Shown in pieces: positions 18,829-29,373 of a stretch of DNA of 64,000 bases (the stretch's first letter is position 1; each line of letters starts with the position of its first letter). Source of the stretch: DASTFY01 sp963813375. GTDB lineage: Bacteria; Actinomycetota; Acidimicrobiia; Acidimicrobiales; Ilumatobacteraceae. The position numbers were made by a program, and so were the translations under genes. The notes beneath the pieces are model-generated. The model did not search any database. It had not been told where the DNA came from and worked only from the letters and a program-made list of their open reading frames with translations. The DNA lies in contig CAWEYT010000010.1 in NCBI GenBank assembly GCA_963813375.1, positions 124,001 through 188,000 of the forward strand. Reading direction: 5' to 3'.

Positions 18829-19669
18829 TCAGCGGGGGCGGGCGCCGAGCCGGTCGAACCAGTGCAGCGGCGGGGTGCGGGCGATCACCCGGCTGAAGCT
18901 GACCCGCTCGCTCACGACGTTGAGCACCGCCAGCACCACGACCGCCACCCACCATGCCCCCGGGCCGGTCACGGCCACCATTCCGAGCCCCGCTCCCGCG
19001 CCGAGCACGTTGGCCCCGGTGTCGCCCAGCATGCAGCGCTCCCGGAGATCGGGCGCCAGCATGCCGGCTCCGGCGCCGGCGATGAGCGCCGGTCCGACCA
19101 GGTCCACGTCGAGCCTCGACACCACCGCCAGCAGGACGAAGACGATCAGGCTCACCTTCCCCACCCGTCCCGGAGCCCGGTCGAGCAGGTTCCCGAAGTT
19201 GGCGGACAGGGCGATGACGAGGGCCGCGGCGACGAGGTGGGGCAGGGAGCCGGCCACCCACGGCCAGGCCGCCACCAAGGCCACGAGACCACCACCGACC
19301 AGCTTCAGCAGTCCGGTCGTCAGCTCGCCATGCGCCAGCGCGCCGACGTGGCCTCGGAAGCCACGGCGCGGCGCCGGAGCCGACCAGGTCGTCGAGGAGG
19401 CCGAACAACCCGAAGCCCACGGCCACCGTCACCGCGCCGGACAGCGAGCGGCCGAGGAGTGGACCGTCGTCGGCCCACAGCACGGCTGGGCTCAACACCA
19501 CGGCGGTGGCCAGGACGGCCAGCACCACGACGAGCCCCGCGGCGACGGGCAGCTGTGCGCCCCGGAAGTTCTCGCGCTGGAACGCCGGCGCAGCCAGCAT
19601 CGGCCGCATCAGCCGCCAGCACACCATCGCCAGCACCAGCGCTCCGGCGAAGCCCACGACGACGGTCAC
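18829..19669 (-). CDS. WecA/MraY-like glycosyl-1-phosphate transferase (frame break)
   Basis: This is a polytopic membrane protein, about 279 aa, of the polyprenyl-phosphate N-acetylhexosaminyl-1-phosphate transferase family. Family marks in order are RENFRGAQLPVAAGL, the Asp pair GLFGLLDDLVG, FRGHVGAL, SANFGNLLDRAPGR and GDTGANVLGA. It is shorter than typical MraY or WecA (about 320-360 aa). The frame changes near 19375, just after the DD motif. The GTG start overlaps the stop of the AlkP-like gene by four bases, and the upstream glycosyltransferase and MurJ genes suggest a lipid-linked envelope glycan. The glycan is not identifiable. Confidence 0.75.
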
Positions 19670-21949
19670 GGCACCTGCTCCGTCGACAGGAGCAGCCAGG
19701 TCACCCACGGCAGCACGATGCCGAACATCATCGCGGGCACCGCGACGCCCGAATCGTTCAATGCGAAGCCGAGGGTCCCGACGACGAGGGCGCCGAGCAG
19801 GCAGGCCCGCAGGCCCGGCACCCGCCGCTGGAGCCGGTACAGGTAGCCGGTCCGCCGCAGGGCCAGGAACGCGACGAAGGCGAGGCAGGCCGGCACCAGC
19901 CACGTCCACACGCTCGAGGTCAGGATGGAGAGGTTGGACTGCAGCTTGCGCTCGACCACGATGCCGGCGTCACCGTCGGCGACACGTTGCGCGAACCGGC
20001 CGAGGTGGGTCCGGCTCGACTCTGGACGTGACAGGTCGAGCAGGGCCAGCGCGGCGAGGGAAGCGACCGTCACCGCGCCGACGAGCAGCGCCTTGCCGAT
20101 GCTGACCCGCCACCCCGCGAGGAGGACGAGGACCAGGGCGAAGGCGGGCACCGTGGCCAGCACTCCGCCCACATCAGCACCCATCGAGGGCAGCCCGTCG
20201 ACCAGGAAGGTGATCGCCAGCACCCCGGCCGCCCAACCGAGGTAGGCCCGCGGCGTCTCGTAGCCGACCGCGGCGTCGAGCGGCCACGAGGGCTGGCGGA
20301 GGCTCAGGGCCCCGGTGGCCACGACGATGGCGCTGGCGGCGAGGATGGCGAAGGCCAGGTTGCCGAAGCCCTGGAACCGGCCGGCGACGATGGGTGAGTA
20401 CCCGAACGGGGTGTTGAGCTGCAGGCGGCTCCCGAGCGCGACATCGGCGAGCTGCAGGAACCAGTTCACCCCGACCAGCGCGAGGGCCGGGAGGAAGACG
20501 TGGTACCGCCGGGTCAGCCGGGCCAGCGCGGCCACCACGGCCGCCACGACGAAGACGGCGACCACGTACGGAACCAGACGCAACCGGTCGTACCGTCCCA
20601 GGCCGGACAGGAAGGCGACCGGCGGGGTGGCGAGGATGACGAGCGCCGCGCCTCCCACGAGCCGGGTCAGGCGGCGGGAACGGCGGGACAGGGCCAGGGC
20701 GGCGAGGCCGTAGGTGAGCACCTGGAGCACGATGTAGACGACACTGACCGGCCCGACCGTGCGGTCCCGGAAGCGGGCGATCTCGTCGACGTCGGCCAGG
20801 CGGGCGGCGTCCTCGAGGGTGAACGGCGAACCGCCGGCCGACGTGACGGCGGTCGAGTTCATGCTCGCCGGCAGGTCGAGCCCGAGTGAGTCGAGCACCG
20901 TCGCCCCGACGTCGGGGAGGGTGACGAAGCCGTCGCGGCGGGTCGTCGCGCTGCGGGCGAGGCCGGGCTCGATCCCGCGACCGGCGATGGCGAACGTCGT
21001 GAGCCGCCCGAAGTTCCCCGGGCGCGGCCGGGCTGACGACGAGCACCCGGTCGCGATCGAGGTCGACCCGTTCGAGCAGCTCGCCGAGCAGCTCGTCGGC
21101 TTCGGCCAGCGGCGCCGCCAGTCCTGCGGCCCGCTCGGGACCGGTCGGCGGCAGGCCGTTGCGGTCGGCCCGCTCCAGGTCCGACATCTCGACCAGCACG
21201 GCGTTGCTGCCGCCGTCCCATGCCTCGTCGAAGGCGGCGAGCACGGCCTCGGGGTCCACGCGCCGGCCGCCGGGGGCGGCGAGGTCGACCACGCCGAGCT
21301 GGCTTCCGACCGTGCCGTCGGCCACCCGGCCCGCCTCGTCCATCATGGCCAGCGCGGCCTCGCGGTGGCGCTCGTCGGCTCCGAGCGGTGGGCCTCCGTC
21401 GGCGTTGGCGATGACCGCCGTGGACAGACCGGCGTCGCGGATGGCCTGGCCCATCGCCCCTGGCGCGGCGCCGTACAGCAGGCGGTCCGCGTCGGCCACC
21501 GCGTCGCCGATGGCCAACGAGAGCACCGATGCGTCGCCCGGATCCTCGCCCGTCGCGGCGCGGTACAGCTCGGCCCCGGTGTTGGGACCTACCACCTCGT
21601 CGGCATCCACCGCGTCGCCGGCACGGTCGCGCTGCACCCTGGCCCGGTTGCCGGCGCCGAGGGTGACGTAGCCCTCGCCGAGGTCGGTGCGGGGACCGAT
21701 GGCCCGCACCGACAGCGAGGCCACGGCCGAGCGCTCGAGGAGCGACACCAGGTTGGGCGGGGCGAGGTCGGCCACGTCCTGCCAGACGAGCCGCGGCATC
21801 GACACGATGAGCGTCCGGCCGGGCGGCCCCTCGGCATCGTCGCTCTGCGCCGCGGCCGGGGCGGGCGTGCCCACGATCAGCCCTCCGAGCGCGACCAGCG
21901 CGGCCGCCACCGCACCGATCACGGCGCCGGCCCGGAGGGCCCTGCTCAT
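19666..21949 (-). CDS. AlkP-like ectodomain fused to a multi-TM membrane domain (frame break)
   Basis: This encodes about 760 aa. A signal-anchor (AVIGAVAAALVALGGLIVG) is followed by an extracytoplasmic domain of about 350 aa resembling the alkaline phosphatase superfamily: TLIVSMPRLVWQDV, GYVTLGAGNRA and, after a frame break near 21020, GFVTLPDVGATVLDSLGL. The usual metal ligands (VDG-type Asp near the N-terminus, DHG-type motif later) are not apparent. The second half has about ten hydrophobic segments and the motif NTPFGYSPIVAGRFQGFGN. It overlaps the glycosyltransferase (ATGA) and the WecA-like gene (GTGA). I know of no assigned function; an envelope-glycan role is inferred from its neighbours. 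Confidence 0.7.
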
Positions 21950-23065
21950 CGGCCGGCCAGGAGCTCGCGGTAGAGCGCCTCAGTGGCCTTCACGAGCGCG
22001 TCTGCTCCCCACACCTGCTCGACGGCCCGCCGCCCGGCCACCGCCATCGCCGCCGCGCCGGTGGGATCGGCCAGCAGGTCGGAGATGGCCGTGGCCAGCG
22101 CCCGAGCGTCACCGACGGGCACGATGCGCCCGCTCTCCCCCTCCCGGACCACTTCGGGCACCAGCCCGACCGGCGTGGCCACCACGGGGCGGCCCAGCTC
22201 CAGGGCTTCGGCCAGCACCAGTGGACCCGACTCCCACACCGACGGGATGGCCACGACGTCGGCCACCGCGAGCTCGTCGGGCGCGTTGTCGCTCGGGCCC
22301 ACGAGGGCCACGGTGGCGTCGAGGCCCTTGCGGTGGATCAGCGCGGTGAGCTCGCTGGCCAGCGGACCCTCGCCCACGACGGCCACCCGAAGCCCGAGGC
22401 CCGATCCCGCCAGCAACTCGGCGGCGTCGATCAGGGTCGGGCAGGCCCTTCTGCGGGTGGAGGCGGGCGACGCAGACCACGAGCGGTTGGCCGGGCCGGG
22501 CGCCGAGGCGCTCGCGGACCTCGGCCGCGGGCCGGACGGCCACCGGCGCAGGACCGACGGGCCGGATCACGCGGACCGGGCGACTGGTGTGCTGCTGGAC
22601 GTAGCCGCCGACCTCCGGCGAGACCGCGACCAGCGCGTCGGCCCGGCGGAACACGGCCCGCTCCAGCACCCGCATGATGCGGGCGGCCCGGCCGCTCGTC
22701 TCGTCGAGGATCAGGTTGTGCACCGTCACGACCACCGGTGGTCGTCGGCGCCGCCCGCGCCCGCTCACCACCGCCAGCCAGCCGGCCTTGAGGCCGTGGG
22801 CGTGCACGATCCCGATCCCGGCGCTGCGGGCCTGGGCCTTCCGGAGGCGCCGAGCGGCCCGGAAGAGGCCACCCGGCTGCAGGCTGGTCGGGATCGGGAC
22901 GACGACGTCGATCGGCCGGATGCCGTCGAGCACGCCCTCGGGGCCCGCCACCACCACCCGCCACCCGTCGGTCTCCAGCGCAGCGGAGAGCGCGCCGACG
23001 TGGCGCCGGATCCCCCCGGTGGAGGGGCCGAGCACCTGCAACACGGTGACCGGCGGGTCGCTCAC
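21946..23065 (-). CDS. Glycosyltransferase family 4 protein (frame break)
   Basis: This is a GT-B fold glycosyltransferase of about 372 aa. The N-terminal domain has QVLGPSTGGIRRHVGALS (acceptor-side glycine loop) and HAHGLKAGWLA; the C-terminal domain has VARLHPQKGLP, VVGEGPLASELT and the nucleotide-sugar site SVWESGPLVLAEALELGRPVV with the EX7E pattern of GT4 enzymes. The frame changes near 22440, where CTGCCCGACC has one C too many. It lies between murJ and the AlkP-like gene. A cell-surface glycan precursor is the probable acceptor; donor and acceptor are unknown. Confidence 0.83.
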
Positions 23066-23069
23066 CGGC

Positions 23070-24706
23070 TCAGGCACTGCGCGCCCCGAGGAGGACCCGC
23101 CACGACCGGCCCGCGGCCGGTGGGAGGGCCAGTGCGAAGAGCCCGACGCCCACAACGCCCGCGACGACGAGGGTGAGCAGCGCGCCCACCCGCCCGCCGG
23201 CCCCGAGCACATCGGCCACGGCCATCATCGCCATGGCTGCGATGACGGCGGCTCCGAGCGACGCCACGATCCCCCGCAGCACCCCCAGCCCCCTCAGCTC
23301 GGGCAGCGATCGTTCGGTGACGACCCCGAGGACCACGGCGCCCAGGAGATGGGCGGCGCCGTAGGCGGCCGCCAGCGCCGCGGCCCGATCGTCGTCCGCG
23401 ACCGCAGCCGAGGCGATGGCCATGCCGACGAGCCCACTGGCGGCCACGAGCGCGTTGGCCAGCGTGGGGCTGCGGACGTCGCCCTGCGCGTAGCGCACCC
23501 GGGTGAGGAGGAAGAACAGGCCGTACCCGACGAGGCCGGGTGCAAACGCGGCGACGGCGTGGGCCAGCGGGGCCAGCGCGCTCCCCGCGACCTCGCCGAA
23601 GGCCGTCAGCCGGACGAGCGGCCACGCGAGGGCGATGAGGGCCGCGCTGGCCGAGCGCGCAGCCGGCCACCGTCGTCACCACGCCGTCGGCGACCAGAGC
23701 GGCCAGACGGTCGCGGGCTCGCGCCAGCACCGCGCTGGACATGGCGGGGAAGCGGGCGGTGGCGACGGGCACCGCGATCAGCGCGTACGGGAGCTGGAAG
23801 AACGCGAACGCGAACGCGAAGCGGGCCACCGTGCCGTCGGCGCCGTTGCCGAGCACCAGCACCCCCAGCGTGAGGAGCTGCGTGAGCCCCAGGTAGACCC
23901 CGGCCCAGGCGCCGGCACGGGCCAGGCGAACGACGGCGGGGTCGCGCCGGATCGTGGGTCGCCAGCGCACCCCGGTCCGGCCCGCGGCCAGGACCGGCAC
24001 CGCGGTGAACGCGACCACGCCCAGCGTGGTGCCGCCGGCCAGGACGGCGAGCTCCAGCGCCGACAGCGAGAGGGACGGTGGCTCACCGCCGCGCAGCGCG
24101 GCGAAGAGCAGGTAGGCGGCGATGACCACCACGTTGTTGACGAGAGGAGCGACGGCCGGAGCGGCGAAGTGGCGCCGCGCCTGGAGGAGCGCGGTGGCCA
24201 CCATGCCCATGGCGTAGAAGAGGAGCTGCACGAGGAAGATCGCGAGAAAGCGGCTGCCGAGCGACGCCTTCTCCGCCCGCAACGCAGCGTCCGGTTCGGC
24301 CGCGGTCAGTATCGCCATCAGGCCGGGCGTGGCGACCAGGGCGACGACCGTGAGCGCCCCGAGCGTGGCCAGCAGCCAGCCGAGCACGGCGTTGGCAAGC
24401 GCCGGCGCGGCGCGGTCCTCTTCGTCGGCGGCCACGAGCGCCGGCACCATGACCGCCTGCACGCTGCCCGCGGCGAACAGCTCGAACAGGATGTTGGGGA
24501 CGAGGTTGGCGGTCTGGTAGACGTCGCCCAGGGCCGTCGTGCCGAGCACCGCGGTGACGACCACGATGCGGGCGAACCCGCTGATCCTCGAGACCAGGGT
24601 CAGCGAGGCGATGGTCGCGGTGTACCGGCCGAGTCGTCTCCTCGGGGACGGGCTCCCCCGTGACGCCTGCGCCCTCGACCTTGGGCACCTCGCCGGACGT
24701 GCTCAC
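23070..24706 (-). CDS. murJ: Lipid II flippase MurJ/MviN (two frame breaks)
   Basis: This is an integral membrane protein of the MOP superfamily that flips the peptidoglycan precursor lipid II outward. Start GTG 24706 overlaps the mctB-like stop (GTGA). After a break near 24635 the family core appears: ASLTLVSRISGFARIVVV, QTANLVPNILFELFAAGSVQAVMVP and LLQARRHFAAPAVAPLVNN. A second break near 23660 precedes VRYAQGDVRSPTLANALVA and the last helices. Joined length is about 545 aa with roughly 14 hydrophobic segments. In mycobacteria MurJ is encoded near the origin, so this copy in the recN-pyrG block may be a second MOP flippase for another lipid-linked glycan. Confidence 0.83.
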
Positions 24707-25726
24707 GAGCGGCGGGGCGGCAGCACGCTGTCCGCGCCGTCGTCAACACCGAAGTGTCCCACCTGGCCCAGATCCAGATCGGCCAACCCGAGGACCAGTG
24801 CGCTCAGCCCCGCGAAGTCGGCAACGTGGTCCACGGTCGTCACCTGGTCCCGCAGGCGTCCGTCGCCACGGACGGCCGGCACGATGCCGATCGGCTCGTC
24901 GCCCTCCTGGGGCGGCTCGTCGAGTGCGGCGTCCGCCGCCACCGCCATCGGTGGAGCTTCACCGGCCACCGCGCTCAGCAGTGCGTCCAGGACGGGGACG
25001 GGGTCCATGTCCGTCGTCAGCCCGCCGAGGACGACGAGCTCGACACCTTCTGTCGTCACGCCGTCGTCCCCCAGCGGGCCGCGGAAGGACACCACGCCGA
25101 GGTCGTCCAGTTGGTGGAGCAGTTCCTCGAGCTCGATCGCCGAGTCGGCGGCAGGAGCCTCCGTCGTCGGAGCGGTGTCGGTCAGGACGTCTCCCGAGGG
25201 TCGCTCCACGCCGACCTCGTCGTGGACGGCGACGATCGCCTCTCCGAGTTGCTGACCGATGGCCGCTGGCACCTGCTCGGGATCCGTGCCATCGCCGTCG
25301 GCCCCGAGCTCGGACCCGACTGCGGCCAGGACCTCGGGGTCGTTCACCGCGGCCCGCAGCTCGACATCGGCCACGATGCCCGCTCCGGCCACCTGGAGCA
25401 CGTCGCGCACGCGGTCGACCGCGTCTCCCGGGATCCCCTCGGCGCGGACGAGCACCAGCGGCTGGCCGGCGAGCTTGCCCGAGAGCAGCGCGGACGGGCC
25501 CTCGTCGAGGAGCGATCCTTCTCGGCCCTCCAGGGCGGCCGGTGCGCTCCTGGAGCTCGGCGTTCTGTGCCTCCAGCTCGTCCAGGTTCTGCTCGATGCG
25601 CCCTTGGGTGCTGCGCAGGTTGTCGACGACCGACCGCTGGACGACCGTGGAGCCCGCGGCGACCCCGATGGCGAGCGCGAGGAACACCGCCACGAGGCTG
25701 TAGACGTGGTACCGGAGGTTGATCAT
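24703..25726 (-). CDS. MctB-like (Rv1698-type) envelope protein (frame break)
   Basis: This encodes about 340 aa. The N-terminus INLRYHVYSLVAVFLALAIGVAAGS is one membrane anchor with the family's conserved LRYH-X-SL-AVF-LA-G pattern, followed by a coiled coil (LEAQNAELQERT). After a frame break near 25540 (ACCGGCCGCC with one extra G) the periplasmic part continues to the stop at 24703. The family was linked to copper transport in M. tuberculosis (MctB) and to cell-wall ripcutting with SteA (SteB) in corynebacteria. The ATG overlaps the steA-like stop by one base (TGATG), supporting a SteA-SteB type pair. Confidence 0.78.
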
Positions 25727-26898
25727 CAGCCGAGCCCGGAGCGGAGATAGGTCCAGAGGCTGCGCAGCCAGAGGCGCAGCGGCTCGTTGACGAGGGTCAC
25801 GGCGAGCAGCGCCGCCAGGGCGCCGACCACCAGCACGGAGATGTCGCGGGTCTTGACCACCGGCCGGTAGAGGCGGTTCACGCCCTTGGCGTCCACCAGC
25901 GACGCACCGACGCGCAGACGGACGAGGAACGTGGACGCCATCCCGGCCCGTCCCTTGTCGAGGAACTCCTCCATCGAGTTGTGGGTCCCGACGGCCACGA
26001 TGAGCTGCGCGCCGAGCTCGTGGGCGAGGAGCATGGCGATGTCCTCGCTCGTCCCGGCGGTCTCGAACTGCTCGTACGCCAACCCGAGCGCCTGCAGGCG
26101 CTCTGCGCCCGGGGCCTTGCCGTCCAGGTAGGCGTGGACGATCAATTCCGCGCCGCTCCGGACGGCGGCGTCGGACACGGAGTCGAAGTCCCCGATGATG
26201 ATGTGCGGCTTGAGCCCCTGCTCGAGGAGGGCATCGGCGCCGCCGTCGACGCCGATCATCACCGGCTTGACCTCGCGGAGGTAACCCGACCGCTTGAGGG
26301 CGGCCAAGTCCTCGCGATAGTCCACGCCGCGGACCACGACGAGCGCGTGGCGATCGCGGAACGAGACCCGAACGGGGGGAAGGTCGGGGTCGTCCGTCGC
26401 GAGGTGGTGCTCGCCTCGGAGGTACTGCAGGGTGTTGGTGGCGAAGCGTTCGAGCTCGGCGCCCATCGTGTGCCGGGCCTGCTCGATGTGGGCTTCCAGC
26501 TCGCTCAGCTCGCGCAGCGCGCCCCTGGCCAGGAGCTCGCCACCTCGCCACACCTCGTTGTCGACCACGGTGACGACATCGCCGTCGTTGAGCACGTCGA
26601 GGAGGGCGGAGCCCAGGTCGTCGACCAGCACCGTGCCGGATGCGACCACCAGCAGCGGTCCGTAGTTCGGGTAGCGGCCGGTCATCGAGGGCGCAGCATC
26701 GAGCACCGCGACGGCCGCGGCCTCCACCAGCCCTTCGGCGGCCACGCGATCCAGGTCGGCGTGGTCGATGACGGCGATCTCCCCTGGGCGCAGCTGCTTG
26801 ACGAGGTCCTTGGTGCGGCGACCGACCCGGACCGGAGCCTGGACGACCAGCCGGTCGCCCGGTCCCACCGGCTGCTCGCCGGTCGGCTCCGCACTCAT
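25726..26898 (-). CDS. steA: SteA-like membrane-anchored protein
   Basis: This encodes 390 aa of the actinobacterial SteA family, with a thiamin-pyrophosphokinase-like region: VKPVMIGVDGGADALLEQGLKPHIIIGDFDSVSD near residues 215-250 and GTSEDIAMLLA. A single transmembrane segment follows near residue 350 (ISVLVVGALAALLAVTLV), with a basic C-terminal tail. In corynebacteria SteA and SteB affect cell separation. The start is taken as ATG 26896-26898, preceded by GGAG at 8-11 nt; open frame upstream overlaps the TCATGA repeat. The recN-steA-mctB order equals that in M. tuberculosis. Confidence 0.8.
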   Translation of the reverse strand: MSAEPTGEQPVGPGDRLVVQAPVRVGRRTKDLVKQLRPGEIAVIDHADLDRVAAEGLVEAAAVAVLDAAPSMTGRYPNYGPLLVVASGTVLVDDLGSALLDVLNDGDVVTVVDNEVWRGGELLARGALRELSELEAHIEQARHTMGAELERFATNTLQYLRGEHHLATDDPDLPPVRVSFRDRHALVVVRGVDYREDLAALKRSGYLREVKPVMIGVDGGADALLEQGLKPHIIIGDFDSVSDAAVRSGAELIVHAYLDGKAPGAERLQALGLAYEQFETAGTSEDIAMLLAHELGAQLIVAVGTHNSMEEFLDKGRAGMASTFLVRLRVGASLVDAKGVNRLYRPVVKTRDISVLVVGALAALLAVTLVNEPLRLWLRSLWTYLRSGLG

Positions 26899-26910
26899 CG
26901 GGAAGGCTCC

Positions 26911-26941
26911 GTCATGAGGAAGGTCATGACGCAGGTCATGA
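26911..26941. repeat. Three GTCATGA repeats at 12-bp spacing
   Basis: GTCATGA begins at 26911, 26923 and 26935, so three palindromic TCATGA hexamers are spaced 12 bp apart at the recN 3' end and in the 37-bp gap before steA. They might be operator half-sites or chance. Confidence 0.35.
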
Positions 26942-28522
26942 TCCGGCCACCGCCCGCGCACCGTCGAGCAGCTCGAGCGCGTGGAGCCGCGCGGACCCGC
27001 TCTCGCTCATCCCCGACAGCATCCGGGCCAACTCGACCACGCGCGCCTCGCCCTCGACCTCGCGGGCGACCGCGCGCGTCCGGTCGCGCGTGACCTGCTT
27101 GTCAACGGCGATCTGCCGCTCGGCGAAGGCCGCCACCTGGGCGAGGTGGGTGACGACGAGGACCTGGTGCCGCTGTCCCAGGCCGGCCAACGCGCGTCCG
27201 ACGGCGAGGGCGGCTTCCCCGCCGATCCCGGCGTCCACCTCGTCGAAAAGCAGCGTTTCGGGCGCCTCGGTCAGGACGAGCCGCAACGCCAGCATGGCAC
27301 GCGCCAGCTCGCCGCCGGACGCCACCTTCGCCATGGGCAACGGAGGTTCCCCGGGGTTCGCGGCCAGCAGGAAGGCGACGTCCCGACCCTCAGGATCCTC
27401 CGACACCGTGACATCGACCTGCGCCCGTCCCATGGCCAGCGCGCCGAGGTGCGACTGCACGGCGCGGCCGAGCTCCGGAGCGGCGGCGCGGCGGGTCCGG
27501 CCCACGGCTCGGGCGGCGCCGGCCTCGACGGCCAGCGCCTGGGCCCGCTGGGCGTCGAGTGCCGTCAGGCGCTCGTCGTGGGAAGTCAGGTCGGCGAGCC
27601 GTGCGTCGGCCTCCGCCCGGTACGCCATCACCTCGGCCAGCGTGTCGCCGTACTTCCGGCGCAACTCGTGCAGCAGGTGCCGGCGGGCGCGCACGTCCTC
27701 CAGGCGGGCTGGGTCCTCCTCCAGGCTCTCCAGCGCGGTCCGCAGGTCACCGACGACGTCGTCCAACTCGACACCGAGCGCCACCAGGCGCTCGTGGGTA
27801 GACCGGAACGGGCCCTGCCCGGCCAGCCCGCTGGCCGCCGCGGACAGCGCGTCACGGGCGCCGTCCTCGCCGAGGGCCGCGAGGGCCTGCATCGCCGCCT
27901 CACGGTGGGCCACCACGCCGGCCAGCGCGTCCTCCTCGGCCTCCAAGCGCTCGTCCTCGTCCGGATCCTGCAGGTCCGCGGCCGTCAGCTCGTCGACCTG
28001 GTAGCGGAGCAGGTCGAGCTCGCGGGCGCGGCTGCGGCTGTCGCCGCCCAGCGCGGCGAGGGCGGCGTCCAGCTCACGCACGTTCTGGCGCGCTTCGGTG
28101 AGCGCACCCAGATCGGATCCGGCGAAGTGATCGAGGGCGGCCCGTTGGGTGACCGCGGACAACAGGCTCTGATGACTGTGCTGGCCGTGCAGGTCGACGA
28201 GCGCGCGGCCGTGCTCGGCGAGCTCGGCGACGGTGGCCAGACGGCCGTCGACGTAGGCGCGCGAGCGGCCGTCCGCCGGCACGACCCGTCGCAGCACCAC
28301 TTCCTCACCGGCCAGCTCGAAGCGGCCTTCGACCATGCCCTCGGCGGCGCCGGCCCGGACGAGCGCGGCGTCGGCCCGGCCACCCACCAGGAGGTCGATG
28401 GCCTCGACGAGGAGGGTCTTGCCGGCCCCGGTCTCGCCGGTCACGGCGGTGAGCCCAGGCCCCAGCAGGAGGTGGGCCTCCTCGATCACCCCGAGGTCGC
28501 GCACGACCAGTTCGGTCAGCAT
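26936..28522 (-). CDS. recN: DNA repair protein RecN
   Basis: RecN is an SMC-like ATPase acting in double-strand break repair. It is 528 aa. The N-terminal ATPase half has LTELVVRDLGVIEEA and the Walker A motif GETGAGKT near residue 30; HGQHSHQSLL is a family mark. A coiled-coil arm spans roughly residues 150-370. The C-terminal half has the ABC signature VASGGELARAMLAL, Walker B TLLFDEVDAGIGG and the H-loop VLVVTHLAQVAAFA. The ATG overlaps the nadK stop by one base (TGATG). Confidence 0.95.
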   Translation of the reverse strand: MLTELVVRDLGVIEEAHLLLGPGLTAVTGETGAGKTLLVEAIDLLVGGRADAALVRAGAAEGMVEGRFELAGEEVVLRRVVPADGRSRAYVDGRLATVAELAEHGRALVDLHGQHSHQSLLSAVTQRAALDHFAGSDLGALTEARQNVRELDAALAALGGDSRSRARELDLLRYQVDELTAADLQDPDEDERLEAEEDALAGVVAHREAAMQALAALGEDGARDALSAAASGLAGQGPFRSTHERLVALGVELDDVVGDLRTALESLEEDPARLEDVRARRHLLHELRRKYGDTLAEVMAYRAEADARLADLTSHDERLTALDAQRAQALAVEAGAARAVGRTRRAAAPELGRAVQSHLGALAMGRAQVDVTVSEDPEGRDVAFLLAANPGEPPLPMAKVASGGELARAMLALRLVLTEAPETLLFDEVDAGIGGEAALAVGRALAGLGQRHQVLVVTHLAQVAAFAERQIAVDKQVTRDRTRAVAREVEGEARVVELARMLSGMSESGSARLHALELLDGARAVAGS

Positions 28523-29373
28523 CAGCGGTCCGACAGGCCGAACTTGGCCTTGAGGATCTGGTGGAACCGGCGGGGTCCGAAGCGCACGAAGCGCGCCGGC
28601 TCGGCTGCGGCCCCGAAGCGGATCGTGCTGCCCTGCTCCAGCGTGAGCGCCCGCTGCCCATCGACGTTGAGGTCCGCGCTGCGGTGCCCGGCGACCTCGA
28701 TCTCGATGGACTCCTCGGGGCCCAGCACGAGCGCGCGGTCGAAGAGCATGTGGGGCGACACCGGGGTGAGCAGGAGGGCCCGATGCCGGGGCGAGATCAC
28801 CGGGCCGCGCGCCGACAGCGAGTAGGCGGTCGACCCGGTCGGCGTGGCCACGATCAGGCCGTCCGCGGCGTAGCTGGTGAAGGGTGCCCCGTCGATGCGC
28901 ACGAGGAGGCGGACGGTGTGACCGGACTCGCGCCGCTCGATGACCGCCTCGTTCAGCGCCCGCCACGACCGGGGAGGCGTCTCACCGACCGGATCGGCAT
29001 CGACGGCCAGCATCATGCGTTCCTCGATCTCGTAGGCGCCGGCCGTGTAGCGCTCGAGCGCGCTCGTCAGGGCGCCCGGCTCGACCTCGGTCAGGTAGCC
29101 GAGTTGCCCGACGTTGACGCCGAGGATGGTGGTGCGCGCACCGCCGACGAGCTCGACCGTGCGCAGCATGGTGCCATCGCCACCGAGGCTGATGGCCAGA
29201 TCGGCCTGGCCCGCGGGCCGGTCGTCGCCCAGCTCATCGAGGTCGATCGCCGCCGCGTCGGCTCGTGGCATCCACACGTCGATGTCCCGCTCGCGCAGCC
29301 AGCGGGCCGCACTCACCGCGAGGGCGGCCGCCTCGCCGCGCTCGTGGTGGGCGACGATCACGGCCGCCGTCAC
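28522..29373 (-). CDS. nadK: NAD kinase
   Basis: This phosphorylates NAD to NADP. It is 283 aa, with the diagnostic GGDGT motif (SLGGDGTMLRT near residue 64), GVNVGQLGYLTEV, ALNEAVIER and the substrate segment ADGLIVATPTGSTAYSLSARGP. The start is GTG 29371-29373, overlapping the tlyA stop by four bases. It sits between tlyA and recN, the standard actinobacterial order. Confidence 0.93.
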   Translation of the reverse strand: MTAAVIVAHHERGEAAALAVSAARWLRERDIDVWMPRADAAAIDLDELGDDRPAGQADLAISLGGDGTMLRTVELVGGARTTILGVNVGQLGYLTEVEPGALTSALERYTAGAYEIEERMMLAVDADPVGETPPRSWRALNEAVIERRESGHTVRLLVRIDGAPFTSYAADGLIVATPTGSTAYSLSARGPVISPRHRALLLTPVSPHMLFDRALVLGPEESIEIEVAGHRSADLNVDGQRALTLEQGSTIRFGAAAEPARFVRFGPRRFHQILKAKFGLSDR

